Of a stretch of 64,000 bases of DNA, positions 26,317 to 35,786 are shown piece after piece. Source of the DNA: Entomomonas sp945283395 (GTDB lineage Bacteria; Pseudomonadota; Gammaproteobacteria; Pseudomonadales; Pseudomonadaceae); assembly GCA_946480835.1 (NCBI GenBank), contig CAMLLC010000003.1, positions 62,001 through 126,000 of the forward strand, read 5' to 3'. A model generated the notes under the pieces. It was not told the DNA's origin. It searched no databases and saw only the letters and a list, made by a program, of their open reading frames with translations. Numbering within the stretch: the first letter of the stretch is position 1; each line of letters begins with the position of its first letter. The position numbers and the translations under genes are program-made.

Positions 26317-26708
26317 TTGAATCCCTCTAAAAATATTATAATTTCTAATCACTTACCATAATTTTCTAAATAGAAATATTATACAGGCCATAAGGTTAAT
26401 ATATCAAAAACCTCTACCAACTTTATCTTAGTATTTTGTTCAAATAATCAAGATTACGCATAGCTTATCGCAAAATGATATATATTTACACACTAAATTG
26501 ATATAATTATTACTTAAATTCACAAATTTGCTAATAATTTGTTTGTAATAAAATCAATGTTGTTGATCGCAAGCAAATTTTACTTAATTAGACACTATTA
26601 TTTTACCAACTATTCGTAGTTTACCTGTATTACCTGCTAATTTTGATCAAAACAAGCTTACTTATGGTCATACCATTTTATGATATTATCTGTTAACCTC
26701 TTATACCC
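26317..26708. other. Divergent promoter region between the MBL-fold gene and pcnB
   Basis: About 390 very AT-rich bases. It holds the ribosome site of the minus-strand gene near 26325 and must carry both promoters. TTGAT-like half sites of ANR/FNR boxes occur (for example near 26498), but none has the full TTGAT-N4-ATCAA form. No ORF or structured RNA was recognised. Confidence 0.5.
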
Positions 26709-28085
26709 ATGTTAAAGAAATTTTTTAAAAAAGTAGACAATCTACTGAAAAACAATCAATTCAACAAAAACCAAGTAACGTCTACTGCTGCACCTATAAA
26801 TACTGCTTTGCAGTTAGCGCAAGAGCATATTAACAGCCATGCATTAGAAATCGTTACGAAACTTCAGAAAGCAGGGTTTGAAGCATACTTAGTAGGTGGT
26901 TGTATTAGAGATCTATTACTAGGCATACCTCCTAAAGATTTCGATGTAGCTACTAGTGCTACGCCTGAACAAATTAAAAAACTTTTTCGTAACTCGCGCA
27001 TTATTGGTCGCCGCTTTAAACTTGTACATGTTTTTTGGGGTAAAGAAACGATCGAAGTAGCCACCTTTAGAGGGGCTCATACCTCCCCCAATACAGCTGA
27101 ACACGCTCAACATGCTAGCGGCAGAATTCTGCGTGACAATGTCTTTGGGACTTTAAGTGAGGATGCTTATCGGCGTGATTTTACTATTAACGCCCTTTAT
27201 TATAATCCTAATCAAAAACAACTTATTGACTATGTTGACGGTATAGAAGATATCAATAGTAAGCTCATCAAACTGATAGGTAACCCGCAAAAACGCTATC
27301 AAGAAGACCCTGTTCGAATGCTTAGAGCAGTGCGTTTTGCGGCCAAACTCAACTTTACTATAGAGGCCGAAACAGCAGCACAAATTTATGAGCAAGCTCA
27401 ATTATTAGCCGATATTCCAGCGGCTAGGCTATTTGATGAAGTATTAAAATTATTTCTTGCTAACAACGCCCTTAAAACTTTTGAATTACTCTGCCAATAT
27501 AATCTCTTTGCTAAATTATTCCCTGATAGTGCGGCTATTTTACAACAATCTCCCTACACGCAACTCTTTCTTAAACAGGCATTGCTAAACACTGACCAAC
27601 GACTAACAGCAGGCAAGACCGTCCATCCAGCTTTTCTCTATGCTTGTTTGTTATGGCCTGTGTTACTTAGTAAACTGGCTGCGCCTATAACTGAAAGCCC
27701 ACCAAACATTATAGAACTACAACATATCGCTAATGATGTCATAGCTCAGCAATCAAAATACACTACCATTCCTAAGCGTTTTTCTATTCCCATGCGGGAA
27801 ATATGGGAGTGCCAAGTAAAATTAATGCGTAGGCAAGCTAACAAAGCAGATATTTTACTTAATCATCCAAGATTTAGGGCAGGTTATGACTTTCTGTTAC
27901 TAAGAGAATCTGTCGGAGAACAAACTGGACAATTAGCTGCTTGGTGGGCTAACTATCAACAAACTGATGAACTCTCTCGACGCAAAATGATTAGAGAAAT
28001 TGCAACGTCTAAGAAAAATTATCGCCAACGCCGACGTGGTAAACCAAAATTTATCAGAAGTAATAATACCCCTAATAATGAATGA
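26709..28085 (+). CDS. pcnB: Poly(A) polymerase I
   Basis: 458 residues; it adds A-tails to RNA 3' ends, marking them for decay. The nucleotidyltransferase core has LVGGCIRDLLLGIPPKDFDV, the Asp pair that binds metal, then RDFTINALYYN, DYVDGIEDI and RYQEDPVRMLRAVRFAAKL. The tail is basic (RRRGKPKFIRS), as in proteobacterial PcnB. No Shine-Dalgarno is visible before the ATG, so translation is probably weak, in line with the low PcnB level known in E. coli. It overlaps folK by eight bases. Confidence 0.95.
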   Translation: MLKKFFKKVDNLLKNNQFNKNQVTSTAAPINTALQLAQEHINSHALEIVTKLQKAGFEAYLVGGCIRDLLLGIPPKDFDVATSATPEQIKKLFRNSRIIGRRFKLVHVFWGKETIEVATFRGAHTSPNTAEHAQHASGRILRDNVFGTLSEDAYRRDFTINALYYNPNQKQLIDYVDGIEDINSKLIKLIGNPQKRYQEDPVRMLRAVRFAAKLNFTIEAETAAQIYEQAQLLADIPAARLFDEVLKLFLANNALKTFELLCQYNLFAKLFPDSAAILQQSPYTQLFLKQALLNTDQRLTAGKTVHPAFLYACLLWPVLLSKLAAPITESPPNIIELQHIANDVIAQQSKYTTIPKRFSIPMREIWECQVKLMRRQANKADILLNHPRFRAGYDFLLLRESVGEQTGQLAAWWANYQQTDELSRRKMIREIATSKKNYRQRRRGKPKFIRSNNTPNNE

Positions 28086-28590
28086 AATAACTGTATACAT
28101 TGGGTTAGGTAGTAACCTACAAAATCCTGTTGGGCAAATTAAACAAGCTATTTTGGCTTTGTCTAAATTACCTCAAACCACTTTAGTTAAAACTTCATCA
28201 CTCTATACTAGTGATTCATTATTGGCGGGCCAACCGCGCTATACCAATGCCATTGTTAGCATTAGTAGCCAATTAGCAGCAGAGACATTATTAGATCTGT
28301 TACAACAGATTGAACACAATCAAGGACGGCAAAGAACGCAGCACTGGGGGGCTAGAACGCTAGATTTAGATATCATTCTTTATGGAAACCAGCAAATAAA
28401 TACGCCTAGACTAACCGTACCCCACTCGCAAATGGAACAACGAAGTTTTGTGCTGATACCCCTTGCTGAAATAGCTCCTGATTTAATTCTACCAAATGGA
28501 CGAACTATTACTTCATTGCTTGCGCACTGTCCGTCGCTCAACCTACAAAAACTCACTGAATCAGCTACTACCCTATTAGAGCCCAATTAA
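28078..28590 (+). CDS. folK: 2-amino-4-hydroxy-6-hydroxymethyldihydropteridine pyrophosphokinase
   Basis: 170 residues; transfers pyrophosphate to the pterin in folate synthesis. Signatures are YIGLGSNLQNP near the start, QRTQHWGARTLDLDIILYG in the middle and VPHSQMEQRSFVLIPLAEIA. The start is the ATG at 28078, inside the last codons of pcnB, giving a translationally coupled pair as in Pseudomonas and E. coli. A longer frame reaches 28000 but lies wholly within pcnB. Confidence 0.95.
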   Translation: MNEITVYIGLGSNLQNPVGQIKQAILALSKLPQTTLVKTSSLYTSDSLLAGQPRYTNAIVSISSQLAAETLLDLLQQIEHNQGRQRTQHWGARTLDLDIILYGNQQINTPRLTVPHSQMEQRSFVLIPLAEIAPDLILPNGRTITSLLAHCPSLNLQKLTESATTLLEPN

Positions 28591-28642
28591 CAGCCTAGCA
28601 GCTTTGTCTTTAACAAGTTTAATAGGACTAATCAAGAAAAAA

Positions 28643-29044
28643 TTATGCTTGCCACAAAGGGATAACATAGCTGTGCATTAAAGGTGCTATTTTAATATTA
28701 GTTATCTCAGCAGAGGTTAGCCAAAGTGCCTCTTCTATTTCAGCTGAAGGGGTTAATAGTGGACTAAAAGATAGCTCAATGCGAAATAACTCAGCTTTTA
28801 CTAAATAACCTGGTTCATTAGCTGCCGGTGCTTCAAAGCTACCAATAAACTGTGGCAAAGACAAAGGAATATTTAATTGTAACTCCTCTTTTATCTCGCG
28901 TACTAATGTTTCAATAGGTCGCTCAGCTTGCTCTATTTTGCCACCTGGTTGCATAAAGGTGGTTGTACCTTTTTTACGCACCACTAACAACCTATTCAAA
29001 GGGTCAGTAATACAGGCAGCTGCTATATAGATCATTTTATTCAT
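28643..29044 (-). CDS. NUDIX hydrolase
   Basis: 133 residues with a complete Nudix box: GGKIEQAERPIETLVREIKE followed by EL, fitting G-x5-E-x7-R-E-x2-E-E. Such enzymes cleave nucleoside diphosphates linked to another group. The substrate is not evident; similarity to MutT is only general. Its ATG overlaps the last codons of rep by eight bases, so the two genes are coupled. It converges on folK. Confidence 0.85.
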   Translation of the reverse strand: MNKMIYIAAACITDPLNRLLVVRKKGTTTFMQPGGKIEQAERPIETLVREIKEELQLNIPLSLPQFIGSFEAPAANEPGYLVKAELFRIELSFSPLLTPSAEIEEALWLTSAEITNIKIAPLMHSYVIPLWQA

Positions 29045-31055
29045 CAGCTTTCTTCTTCTTTAACAAGGCTCTAATATCTGAAATGGCCGCATTACCTGCC
29101 TCGGTCTTTTGCTCTATAGGGGTATTTAACCCCTCAAATCTGAGCTCTTGTGCTGGCAGCTCACTTAAAAAGCGGCTTGGTAAGCAGTCTATCACTTCAC
29201 CATATTGTCTACGTTTAGCAGCATAAGTTAAGGTAAGATATTGTTTAGCACGAGTTACCCCAACATAAGCCAAACGCCTTTCTTCTTCAATATTATCTGT
29301 TTCTATACTTGATCTATGAGGTAATAATTCTTCTTCCATACCCATTAAAAATACAAAGGGAAACTCTAACCCTTTAGAAGCATGTAAAGTCATCAATTGT
29401 ACGGCATTATGCTCTTTTTCTTCTGCTTGTCTATCTAGCATATCTCTAAGCACTAAGCGAGAAATGGCCTCCTCTATTGTCATCTGCTCTGCCTCATCAG
29501 ATTCAATAGTATCTTTTAAAGAATCGATGAGAAACCACACATTCCCCATACGAGCATCAGCTACCTTGTCATTAGAAGCATTTTGCCTCAACCAGTTTTC
29601 ATAATCTATATCCATGATCATACTCCGCAGTACCGCTATGGGGTCTGCTTGGCTACATTGTTGCCTAATAGTATCTAGCCAATTAGTAAAGCGATGTAAT
29701 CGTTCAGCAAACCGCTGCTCTAATTGTTCTGTTAACTCTCTATCACCAGCAGCAGCATACAAAGACAACTCTCTACTAGTTGCAAAATGGCTTAATTTTT
29801 CTAAAGTAACAGAACCAATCTCACGGCGTGGCACATTAATGACGCGTAAGAAAGCATTGTCATCATCAGGATTAACCAACAATCTTAAATAAGACATAAT
29901 GTCTCTTACTTCCTGACTAGCAAAAAAACTAGTCCCGCCTGTTATAACATAAGGTACGTTATGATGCTGAAGTTTTAATTCTATTAGTCTTGATTGATAA
30001 TTTCCTCTATAGAGGATAGCAAAATCACCATAAGATCTCTGCGACTTCAAACAAATTGTTTGAATCTCGGTAGCTACCCTTTCTGCCTCAGCTTCCTCAT
30101 TTCGGCAACGAATCACCCTAATTAGCTCGCCATCGCCTCTATCACTCCACAACTTTTTTTCAAATACATGCGGATTATTAGTAATAAGTTGATTAGCACA
30201 CCTCAATATCCGGCTGGTCGAGCGATAATTTTGCTCTAACATAATAACTTTAAGGGAGGGAAAATCTTTTTTAAGCAATATTAAATTTTCTGGTTTAGCA
30301 CCTCGCCAAGCATAGATAGATTGGTCATCATCTCCCACTACCGTAAACTGTGCTCGCTCTGCAGCCAACAACTTAATTAATATATATTGACTGGCATTAG
30401 TATCTTGATACTCATCAACTAACAAATAGCGTATCTTATTACGCCAGCGGGCAAGTAATGTATCATTTTGCTGAAATAATCTAACAGGTAATAAAATAAG
30501 ATCATCAAAATCTACTGCGTTATAGGCTTTTAATAGCCGCTGATAATGTACATAGAGCTGTGCTAACATTTGCTCTGTCGGATTCCTAGCAAGCTTAATT
30601 GCTTCTTCTGGCAAAACCAGACTATTTTTCCAATTACTTATTTTATTAATAGCTTCATCTATACCATCATCTCCAGCATATTCCTTATGCATTAACTCAG
30701 ATAATAAAGATTTGACATCCGCCTCATCAAAAATAGAAAAGCCAGGTTTATAGCCCAATATCTGGTATTCTTTACGAATAATAGTTAACCCAAGATTATG
30801 AAAAGTAGCTACCGTCAAGCCTCGCCCTTCTCCACGGCGTAATAGGCTGGCTACCCGTGCTTTCATTTCTTTAGCAGCTTTATTAGTAAAGGTGACAGCT
30901 ACTATATGATGAGCTTTCATACCACATTGCTGAATAAGATAAGCTATTTTGCGGGTTATTACGCTAGTTTTACCTGAACCTGCTCCAGCTAACACCAATA
31001 AAGGACTACTAATATAATGTACGGCTTCTTTTTGACGGGAATTTAATGAAGACAT
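29037..31055 (-). CDS. rep: ATP-dependent DNA helicase Rep
   Basis: A 672-residue superfamily 1A helicase, the length of E. coli Rep (673). Q-motif and Walker A are in LNSRQKEAVHYI and VLAGAGSGKTSVITRKIAYL, motif Ia in VAVTFTNKAAKEMKARV, DEYQDTN is Walker B, and VGDDDQSIYAWRGA, LEQNYRS, VQLMTLHASKGLEFPFVFLM and RRLAYVGVTRAK complete the set. The N-terminal half (ISNWKN after the 2B-associated region) favours Rep over UvrD. Rep clears proteins ahead of replication forks and restarts stalled forks. Confidence 0.93.
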   Translation of the reverse strand: MSSLNSRQKEAVHYISSPLLVLAGAGSGKTSVITRKIAYLIQQCGMKAHHIVAVTFTNKAAKEMKARVASLLRRGEGRGLTVATFHNLGLTIIRKEYQILGYKPGFSIFDEADVKSLLSELMHKEYAGDDGIDEAINKISNWKNSLVLPEEAIKLARNPTEQMLAQLYVHYQRLLKAYNAVDFDDLILLPVRLFQQNDTLLARWRNKIRYLLVDEYQDTNASQYILIKLLAAERAQFTVVGDDDQSIYAWRGAKPENLILLKKDFPSLKVIMLEQNYRSTSRILRCANQLITNNPHVFEKKLWSDRGDGELIRVIRCRNEEAEAERVATEIQTICLKSQRSYGDFAILYRGNYQSRLIELKLQHHNVPYVITGGTSFFASQEVRDIMSYLRLLVNPDDDNAFLRVINVPRREIGSVTLEKLSHFATSRELSLYAAAGDRELTEQLEQRFAERLHRFTNWLDTIRQQCSQADPIAVLRSMIMDIDYENWLRQNASNDKVADARMGNVWFLIDSLKDTIESDEAEQMTIEEAISRLVLRDMLDRQAEEKEHNAVQLMTLHASKGLEFPFVFLMGMEEELLPHRSSIETDNIEEERRLAYVGVTRAKQYLTLTYAAKRRQYGEVIDCLPSRFLSELPAQELRFEGLNTPIEQKTEAGNAAISDIRALLKKKKADE

Positions 31056-31115
31056 TTTGATTAACAGACAAGGCGAGTTAATAAGGGGTAAGTCGTTACC
31101 CCTTAATTAACTTTC

Positions 31116-31784
31116 TTAAATACGAACTTTTTTTTGCTGTCTAGCTTGCTCTGCGCCAGCTTGATCTCCTTGCTGATCTCTAGCTTGGGCTATAATTTCC
31201 CATAAATTTGCTTTTAGTTCCATCTGATCATCTCCTGTGTAAGATAATGCCCTTCTAGCTACTTGTTCGGCTGTAGCAGCATTACCTTGTTTCAAATTTA
31301 TCACCGCTAGACTGTAAAGTACCCTTGGTTCACTTGGGGCTATCCGCTGTGCACGCTCTACACTAGCGGCAGCTTCGTTTAAATTCCCTGCTTGTTGTTG
31401 TTGCTCAGCAGTTGTTAATAAAGCCAACACAGCACCATCTAATGGTTCATTGCCTATATTATTAACATTATTAGGAATACCTGTGACCGGCTGAGGTTGT
31501 TTATTATTTGGTTGTGAAAAATCGTTACTCGTTGAAATAGCGTCATTATTAGTTTGGGGTAATACTTGAATAGATTCATGCACCCCTTGTGGCACAGATA
31601 CTGCTATCGCTTCTTCAGATTCTTTAGCCGCAGTTGTTGGAGCTGTCTTGGTAGGACTTGCACTAGTAGCTTTATTTGATAATGGAGAGCTTGCATCTAC
31701 TACAGGGATAGAATCGGTTTGGTTGGTACTAGTACAACCTACCAACATAGCTGTAACGCCTAACGCTATACATAATTTTTTCAC
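31116..31784 (-). CDS. lpoP: LpoP-like lipoprotein, activator of PBP1B
   Basis: 222 residues. A lipoprotein signal ends in LVGC with Cys17 as the lipidated residue. A long Ser/Thr/Pro/Asn-rich flexible linker (about 20-105) reaches a C-terminal helical TPR-like region (LLTTAEQQQQAGNLNEAAAS, IAPSEPRVLYSLAVINLKQG). In Pseudomonas aeruginosa LpoP has this layout, is encoded next to the PBP1B gene and activates it from the outer membrane. Here it lies 34 bases after mrcB on the same strand. The assignment rests on layout and neighbourhood. Confidence 0.83.
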   Translation of the reverse strand: MKKLCIALGVTAMLVGCTSTNQTDSIPVVDASSPLSNKATSASPTKTAPTTAAKESEEAIAVSVPQGVHESIQVLPQTNNDAISTSNDFSQPNNKQPQPVTGIPNNVNNIGNEPLDGAVLALLTTAEQQQQAGNLNEAAASVERAQRIAPSEPRVLYSLAVINLKQGNAATAEQVARRALSYTGDDQMELKANLWEIIAQARDQQGDQAGAEQARQQKKVRI

Positions 31785-31818
31785 ACTATTCCTCGCTATA
31801 CTAACCTAATAATCAACT

Positions 31819-34122
31819 TTAATTCAACCAACCCCTTGTCCAATCTGTTGTTGAACCATCTGGTTTTTTACAAGATAGGCCAGGTTCAGGTTGGGTACCT
31901 TTAATAAAGGGCATCTTTACTGCGTTAGGACAATCCTCCCCAGCGCCTTGTCCAGTATCAGCATCCACCCACGCAAACACTATATTATCAGGAATAGGCA
32001 TATTTAATGAAGCAGGTCGAGCTTCTTTCATAAAAGTTGACCAAACCTGTAAAGCTCCAGATGCCCCTGTTAGCATAGTATTGCTGTTATCATCTTTGCC
32101 TAGCCACACAGTAGCTAATAAATCTTGGCCAAAACCTGTAAACCAACTATCTTTAGATAAATTAGTTGTACCCGTTTTGCCAGCTAAGTTAATAGCACTA
32201 GGTAGCTGATTATAAGCTGAACGACCAGTACCTTCACGCATTACCGCTTGCATTGCATACTGAAGCAGATAAATCGCTCCTGAATTAAAGCGTTGCTGGG
32301 TTTCAAATGGATAACGCTTTAAAGGCTTACCTTCGGCAGTTATTACACTACGAATAGCTCTAATAGGACTATTAAAACCGCCACTAGCAATAGTTTGATA
32401 CATAGTAGCTACTTCCATAGGGGTGAGCGAGGCAGAGCCTAATAACATAGCAGGATAAGCTTGCAAGTCAGCATTCACTCCTAACCGCTTCACAGTTTTC
32501 AAGACATTAGTTACACCTACATCCATCCCTATCTTAACGGTTGATACATTATAGGAATGGGCTAGTGCTTGATAGAAGAAGACATTACCATGAAATTGTC
32601 TATCAAAATTCTGTGGCTCCCAATCTTTACCACCTTTTACCGGCACTATGTAAGGTTCATCTTCAATAATAGTACTTAACGTATACCTATTAGATTCTAA
32701 TGCAGTTAAATATACGGCGGGTTTCATTTGCGAACCTATCGAACGAACTGCATCTATAGCCCTATTAAAGCCGACATAATTTCTATCTCTACTGCCTATT
32801 AGACCTAATAACTCACTGGTGGTAGGATTAGTTATTACCATTGCAGCCTCTAGCTCACCAGCCCTTTTCCCTAATCTTTGTAAAGTAGCTGCTAAGGCTT
32901 TTTCAGCTTTAATTTGTATAATAGGGTCAAGGCTAGTAAATATTCTTAATCCCTCACTAGTTAAATCTTCTTCTTGATAATCTTCTCTTAATTGCCTTTT
33001 CACTAAATCTATGAAAGCTGGAAAGGAACTAATTCCCAACCGCCCTTGTGGAATAACTCCTAACGGCTGAGCTTTGGCTACTTTAGCAAGTTCCGGTGTT
33101 ATTATCTGCTGTTCTGTTAGCACATCTAAAACTACGTTACGTCTTTCCAGCGCGCGCTCGGGATGTCGCCTTGGATTTAACAATGAAGGGCCTTGTACCA
33201 TACCCACTAACAACGCAATTTGCGGTAACTTTAACTCATTAACAGGCTGCCCGAAAAAATATTGGCTAGCTAAGCCAAAACCATGAATTGATCTTTGCCC
33301 ATCTTGCCCCAAAAATACTTCATTTAAATAAGCTTCAAGAATTTCTTTTTTACTATAGTGTAACTCTAACAAGATGGACATTAATGCTTCATTCACTTTA
33401 CGTTTTAGGCTACGCTCATTAGATAAATAAAAATTCTTAACCAATTGTTGAGTTAAGGTACTTCCACCCTGCGTTAACTTACCCTTAGTAATATTAATAT
33501 AAATTGCCCGAGCAATTCCTCTTGGAGAAACTCCATGATGTTTATAAAAACGCTTATCTTCAACCGCTACTAAAGCTTGAATCAAAAGCGCTGGAACTTG
33601 CTCAATTTTTATTAAAATTCTATCCTCATTATGGGCAGGATAAACCCCACCTATCATCATAGGTTCTAAACGTATTAAAGGAACTGTTTTATCATTATTG
33701 TCTGTCACTTGACTTACATAATTACCCATAAAACTAGTAGTGACTAAGTTAGACTTTTCTAGTCCCTCATAAAACTGAAATCCCCTACTAAAAACGGTTA
33801 CTTTATTATCTTCAACATGCATTTGCCCAACCGAATTAACATTTGCTACCGCCTTATAACCTAAAGCATTTAACTCCGTTAAGAAATCTTCTTTAGATAA
33901 CTTCTGCCCTTTGAATAATTCTAAAGGACGAGCGTAAACCTTAGCAGGAATTGTCCAGCGCTTACCAGTAAACTTATCTTGAACTACAGAATCAAGATAA
34001 ATAATATAAGGCGCAGCAATAACAATGGCCACTAACGCTAATTTGATAAACCAACTGAAAAATACAAACCAGCGGCTAGCTTTCTTCTTGGTTCTTCTAG
34101 AGGTTTTTTTTGCTTTCTTCAT
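31819..34122 (-). CDS. mrcB: Penicillin-binding protein 1B
   Basis: 767 residues from the chosen start. A basic cytoplasmic tail and one membrane helix (about 20-42) are followed by the UB2H domain (GKRWTIPAKVYARPLELFKG). The glycosyltransferase has EDKRFYKHHGVSPRG, GGSTLTQQLVKNF and KEILEAYLNEVFLG; the transpeptidase has SQMKPAVYL (active Ser), HSYN and KTGTTN. It polymerises and crosslinks peptidoglycan. The ATG at 34122 aligns with Pseudomonas PBP1B; a TTG at 34176 would add 18 residues without a ribosome site. TATAAT lies seven bases before this ATG, so the message may be nearly leaderless. lpoP follows. Confidence 0.94.
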   Translation of the reverse strand: MKKAKKTSRRTKKKASRWFVFFSWFIKLALVAIVIAAPYIIYLDSVVQDKFTGKRWTIPAKVYARPLELFKGQKLSKEDFLTELNALGYKAVANVNSVGQMHVEDNKVTVFSRGFQFYEGLEKSNLVTTSFMGNYVSQVTDNNDKTVPLIRLEPMMIGGVYPAHNEDRILIKIEQVPALLIQALVAVEDKRFYKHHGVSPRGIARAIYINITKGKLTQGGSTLTQQLVKNFYLSNERSLKRKVNEALMSILLELHYSKKEILEAYLNEVFLGQDGQRSIHGFGLASQYFFGQPVNELKLPQIALLVGMVQGPSLLNPRRHPERALERRNVVLDVLTEQQIITPELAKVAKAQPLGVIPQGRLGISSFPAFIDLVKRQLREDYQEEDLTSEGLRIFTSLDPIIQIKAEKALAATLQRLGKRAGELEAAMVITNPTTSELLGLIGSRDRNYVGFNRAIDAVRSIGSQMKPAVYLTALESNRYTLSTIIEDEPYIVPVKGGKDWEPQNFDRQFHGNVFFYQALAHSYNVSTVKIGMDVGVTNVLKTVKRLGVNADLQAYPAMLLGSASLTPMEVATMYQTIASGGFNSPIRAIRSVITAEGKPLKRYPFETQQRFNSGAIYLLQYAMQAVMREGTGRSAYNQLPSAINLAGKTGTTNLSKDSWFTGFGQDLLATVWLGKDDNSNTMLTGASGALQVWSTFMKEARPASLNMPIPDNIVFAWVDADTGQGAGEDCPNAVKMPFIKGTQPEPGLSCKKPDGSTTDWTRGWLN

Positions 34123-34566
34123 AAAGGCTATTATACTGATTTTCCAGTAAACAAATAACTTTTTGTAAAGAAGCAATCAACTATTTTGCCAAACATTAAC
34201 AAATAAGCTAGAAAAACAATAACAAAAAAATTATCCAAAAAAGAACGAGGTTTTTAGCCTGCCTAATACTAAAAACCTCAAAATAAAGCCAATAGTCTTA
34301 AGCAAATAATATACCAACCTAGTAAATTGGTAATAATTTATGTATATTCACCATATTAGAATTGACTAAGGTCTTATCCATTATGAGCAAAATGATAATT
34401 AACTAAGCAAAACGCTCTAGATAATTGCTAAATAAGTTTTTCAGTCGTGCATAAAAACTAAATTTAATATAAATTTTTACACAAAAGTCACTAAATCACG
34501 CTATCTTTTATAACGAAAGTTAGTAATAATTACTAACATATAATCCATTTATGTGGGAGCATGATA
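34123..34566. other. Gene-free stretch between mrcB and the algP-like gene
   Basis: About 440 AT-rich bases separating divergent genes. It holds the minus-strand terminator-like hairpin at 34247-34279 and the Shine-Dalgarno of the plus-strand gene at 34553-34557. Between 34280 and 34550 no ORF is supported on either strand, yet the hairpin suggests that something is transcribed leftwards here. Confidence 0.5.
34247..34279 (-). terminator. Orphan rho-independent terminator pointing at mrcB
   Basis: GAGGTTTTTAG (34247-34257) and CTAAAAACCTC (34269-34279) pair perfectly over 11 bases. Read on the minus strand the stem is followed by GTTCTTTTTT, a usable U-run. No minus-strand gene lies upstream of it before the algP-like gene, which runs the other way. 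It may end a small RNA or an attenuated mrcB leader. Confidence 0.65.
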
Positions 34567-35397
34567 ATGCCATCTTCTAAAAAAACGGTTAGAACACCCT
34601 TACATTTATTACATGACTTAACTGATTCATTAGTAGACCACTTGGAAAAAGCTTGTATCCAAGCACAACAAGAAGCTGAAAAGACGTTAACAAAACTTGA
34701 AAAACAACGAGCTAAAGTACAAAATAAACTTTTAAAAGCCCAAGAAAAACTTAAAAAAGTAAAAGATTTTGGCAAGTCAAAAGCGAAAAATAAAGCACAA
34801 AAAGCCTTAACTGAACTAGAAACAATTTATAGTAAATTGCAAACTCAACAAAATAACTTACTCAGTTATTTAAGTAATTTAAGAAAAGACTCGGCTAAAA
34901 GCTTAGAACTTGCGCAAGGCATTTACAAAGTAAAAGAACGGGTTATTAAGTTATTAAATAAACCAACAACCACGTCCAAAACTGCTCCAAAAACTACGTC
35001 AAAAACAGCTACTACCAAAACTAAAACTGCTACTCGTACTGCCAATAGACCAGCTACTGCCACAAGAACTACTGCCAACAAATCGGCCACCGCTCAAAAA
35101 ACGACTATTCGCCAAGCAGCTACCAAAAAGCCTAGCCCAGCTAAGCAAACTTCTGCTGCTAAAGCGGCCACTAGCGTCAAAGCAACAGCGCCTAAAAAAG
35201 TAACAAGTACCAAGCCATCAGCTACTAAAGCAGCTCCAGCTAAACAAGCTGCGGCTAGCAAAACTACTCGGACTCAGTCGACAACTAGAACAAAGCAAGC
35301 AGCTACTAAAAATACTGTCAAGAAACCAACTACTACCTCAGTTAAATCTACAGCAGCCGCACCACAAGCAGCTCCTACTGATAAGACTGAACAATAA
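34567..35397 (+). CDS. algP: AlgP-like protein with histone H1-type tail
   Basis: 276 residues. The first 135 or so form a charged coiled-coil region (TPLHLLHDLTDSLVDHLEKA, TLTKLEKQRAKVQNKLLKAQ) closely resembling Pseudomonas AlgP/AlgR3. The remainder is a low-complexity tail of Lys, Ala, Thr, Ser and Pro resembling eukaryotic histone H1. AlgP affects alginate gene expression in P. aeruginosa, presumably by binding DNA. The Pseudomonas tail is built of Lys-Pro-Ala-Ala repeats; here Thr is much more frequent and the repeat is irregular. The start is the second of two close ATGs: GGGAG at 34553-34557 is one or two bases from the first but nine from this one. Confidence 0.82.
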   Translation: MPSSKKTVRTPLHLLHDLTDSLVDHLEKACIQAQQEAEKTLTKLEKQRAKVQNKLLKAQEKLKKVKDFGKSKAKNKAQKALTELETIYSKLQTQQNNLLSYLSNLRKDSAKSLELAQGIYKVKERVIKLLNKPTTTSKTAPKTTSKTATTKTKTATRTANRPATATRTTANKSATAQKTTIRQAATKKPSPAKQTSAAKAATSVKATAPKKVTSTKPSATKAAPAKQAAASKTTRTQSTTRTKQAATKNTVKKPTTTSVKSTAAAPQAAPTDKTEQ

Positions 35398-35786
35398 GTT
35401 AACTCAAACTTTAGCAAGTTAGCTTGGGTTTGTTAAAGTTTATTAACCAACTCTGCTAATAGTTAGTTCATAACGCCTATATTTGGAAAAATTAGTTCAA
35501 CTTAGATCAAAAATGGGCGTTAGCTTTATCATTATTTAAACCTTATTACTGTTCTTGTTTGTTTGACCAGTAAAGCTCCCTGATGGTTTAACCACAACAG
35601 AATAGTAATATTATTGGTTTACTATGCTATAGCGAAAGTTCTAAAAAATAGTTAAAAATCCGCATATAAAACTACTAACTAGTTAAGCATGATAAATAAG
35701 CCTTATAGGCTCAGGTTTAGGATCGTCTCTATTATAATCTAGGCTGATATTAGCTACCCTGCTCAGAGAACAACGTATCATATTAA
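35398..35786. other. Gene-free stretch between the algP-like gene and tsaC
   Basis: About 390 bases between two converging genes. AAACTTTAGCA and TGTTAAAGTTT just after the plus-strand stop nearly pair and may end that gene. AGCC-TTATA-GGCT at 35699-35711, with a T-rich tail on the minus strand, is a weak tsaC terminator candidate. TAACGCC (35471) and GGCGTTA (35516) form a distant inverted repeat. No coding fragment was recognised. Confidence 0.45.

Noticed and set aside
26490..26520. Possible ANR/FNR box before the diiron MBL gene
   Set aside because: Only one half (TTGAT) is present; the ATCAA half is missing at the correct spacing.
34980..35390. Repetitive tract that could be taken for a tandem repeat or CRISPR
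   Set aside because: It is the low-complexity Lys/Thr/Ala coding tail of the algP-like gene; there are no regular repeat-spacer units.
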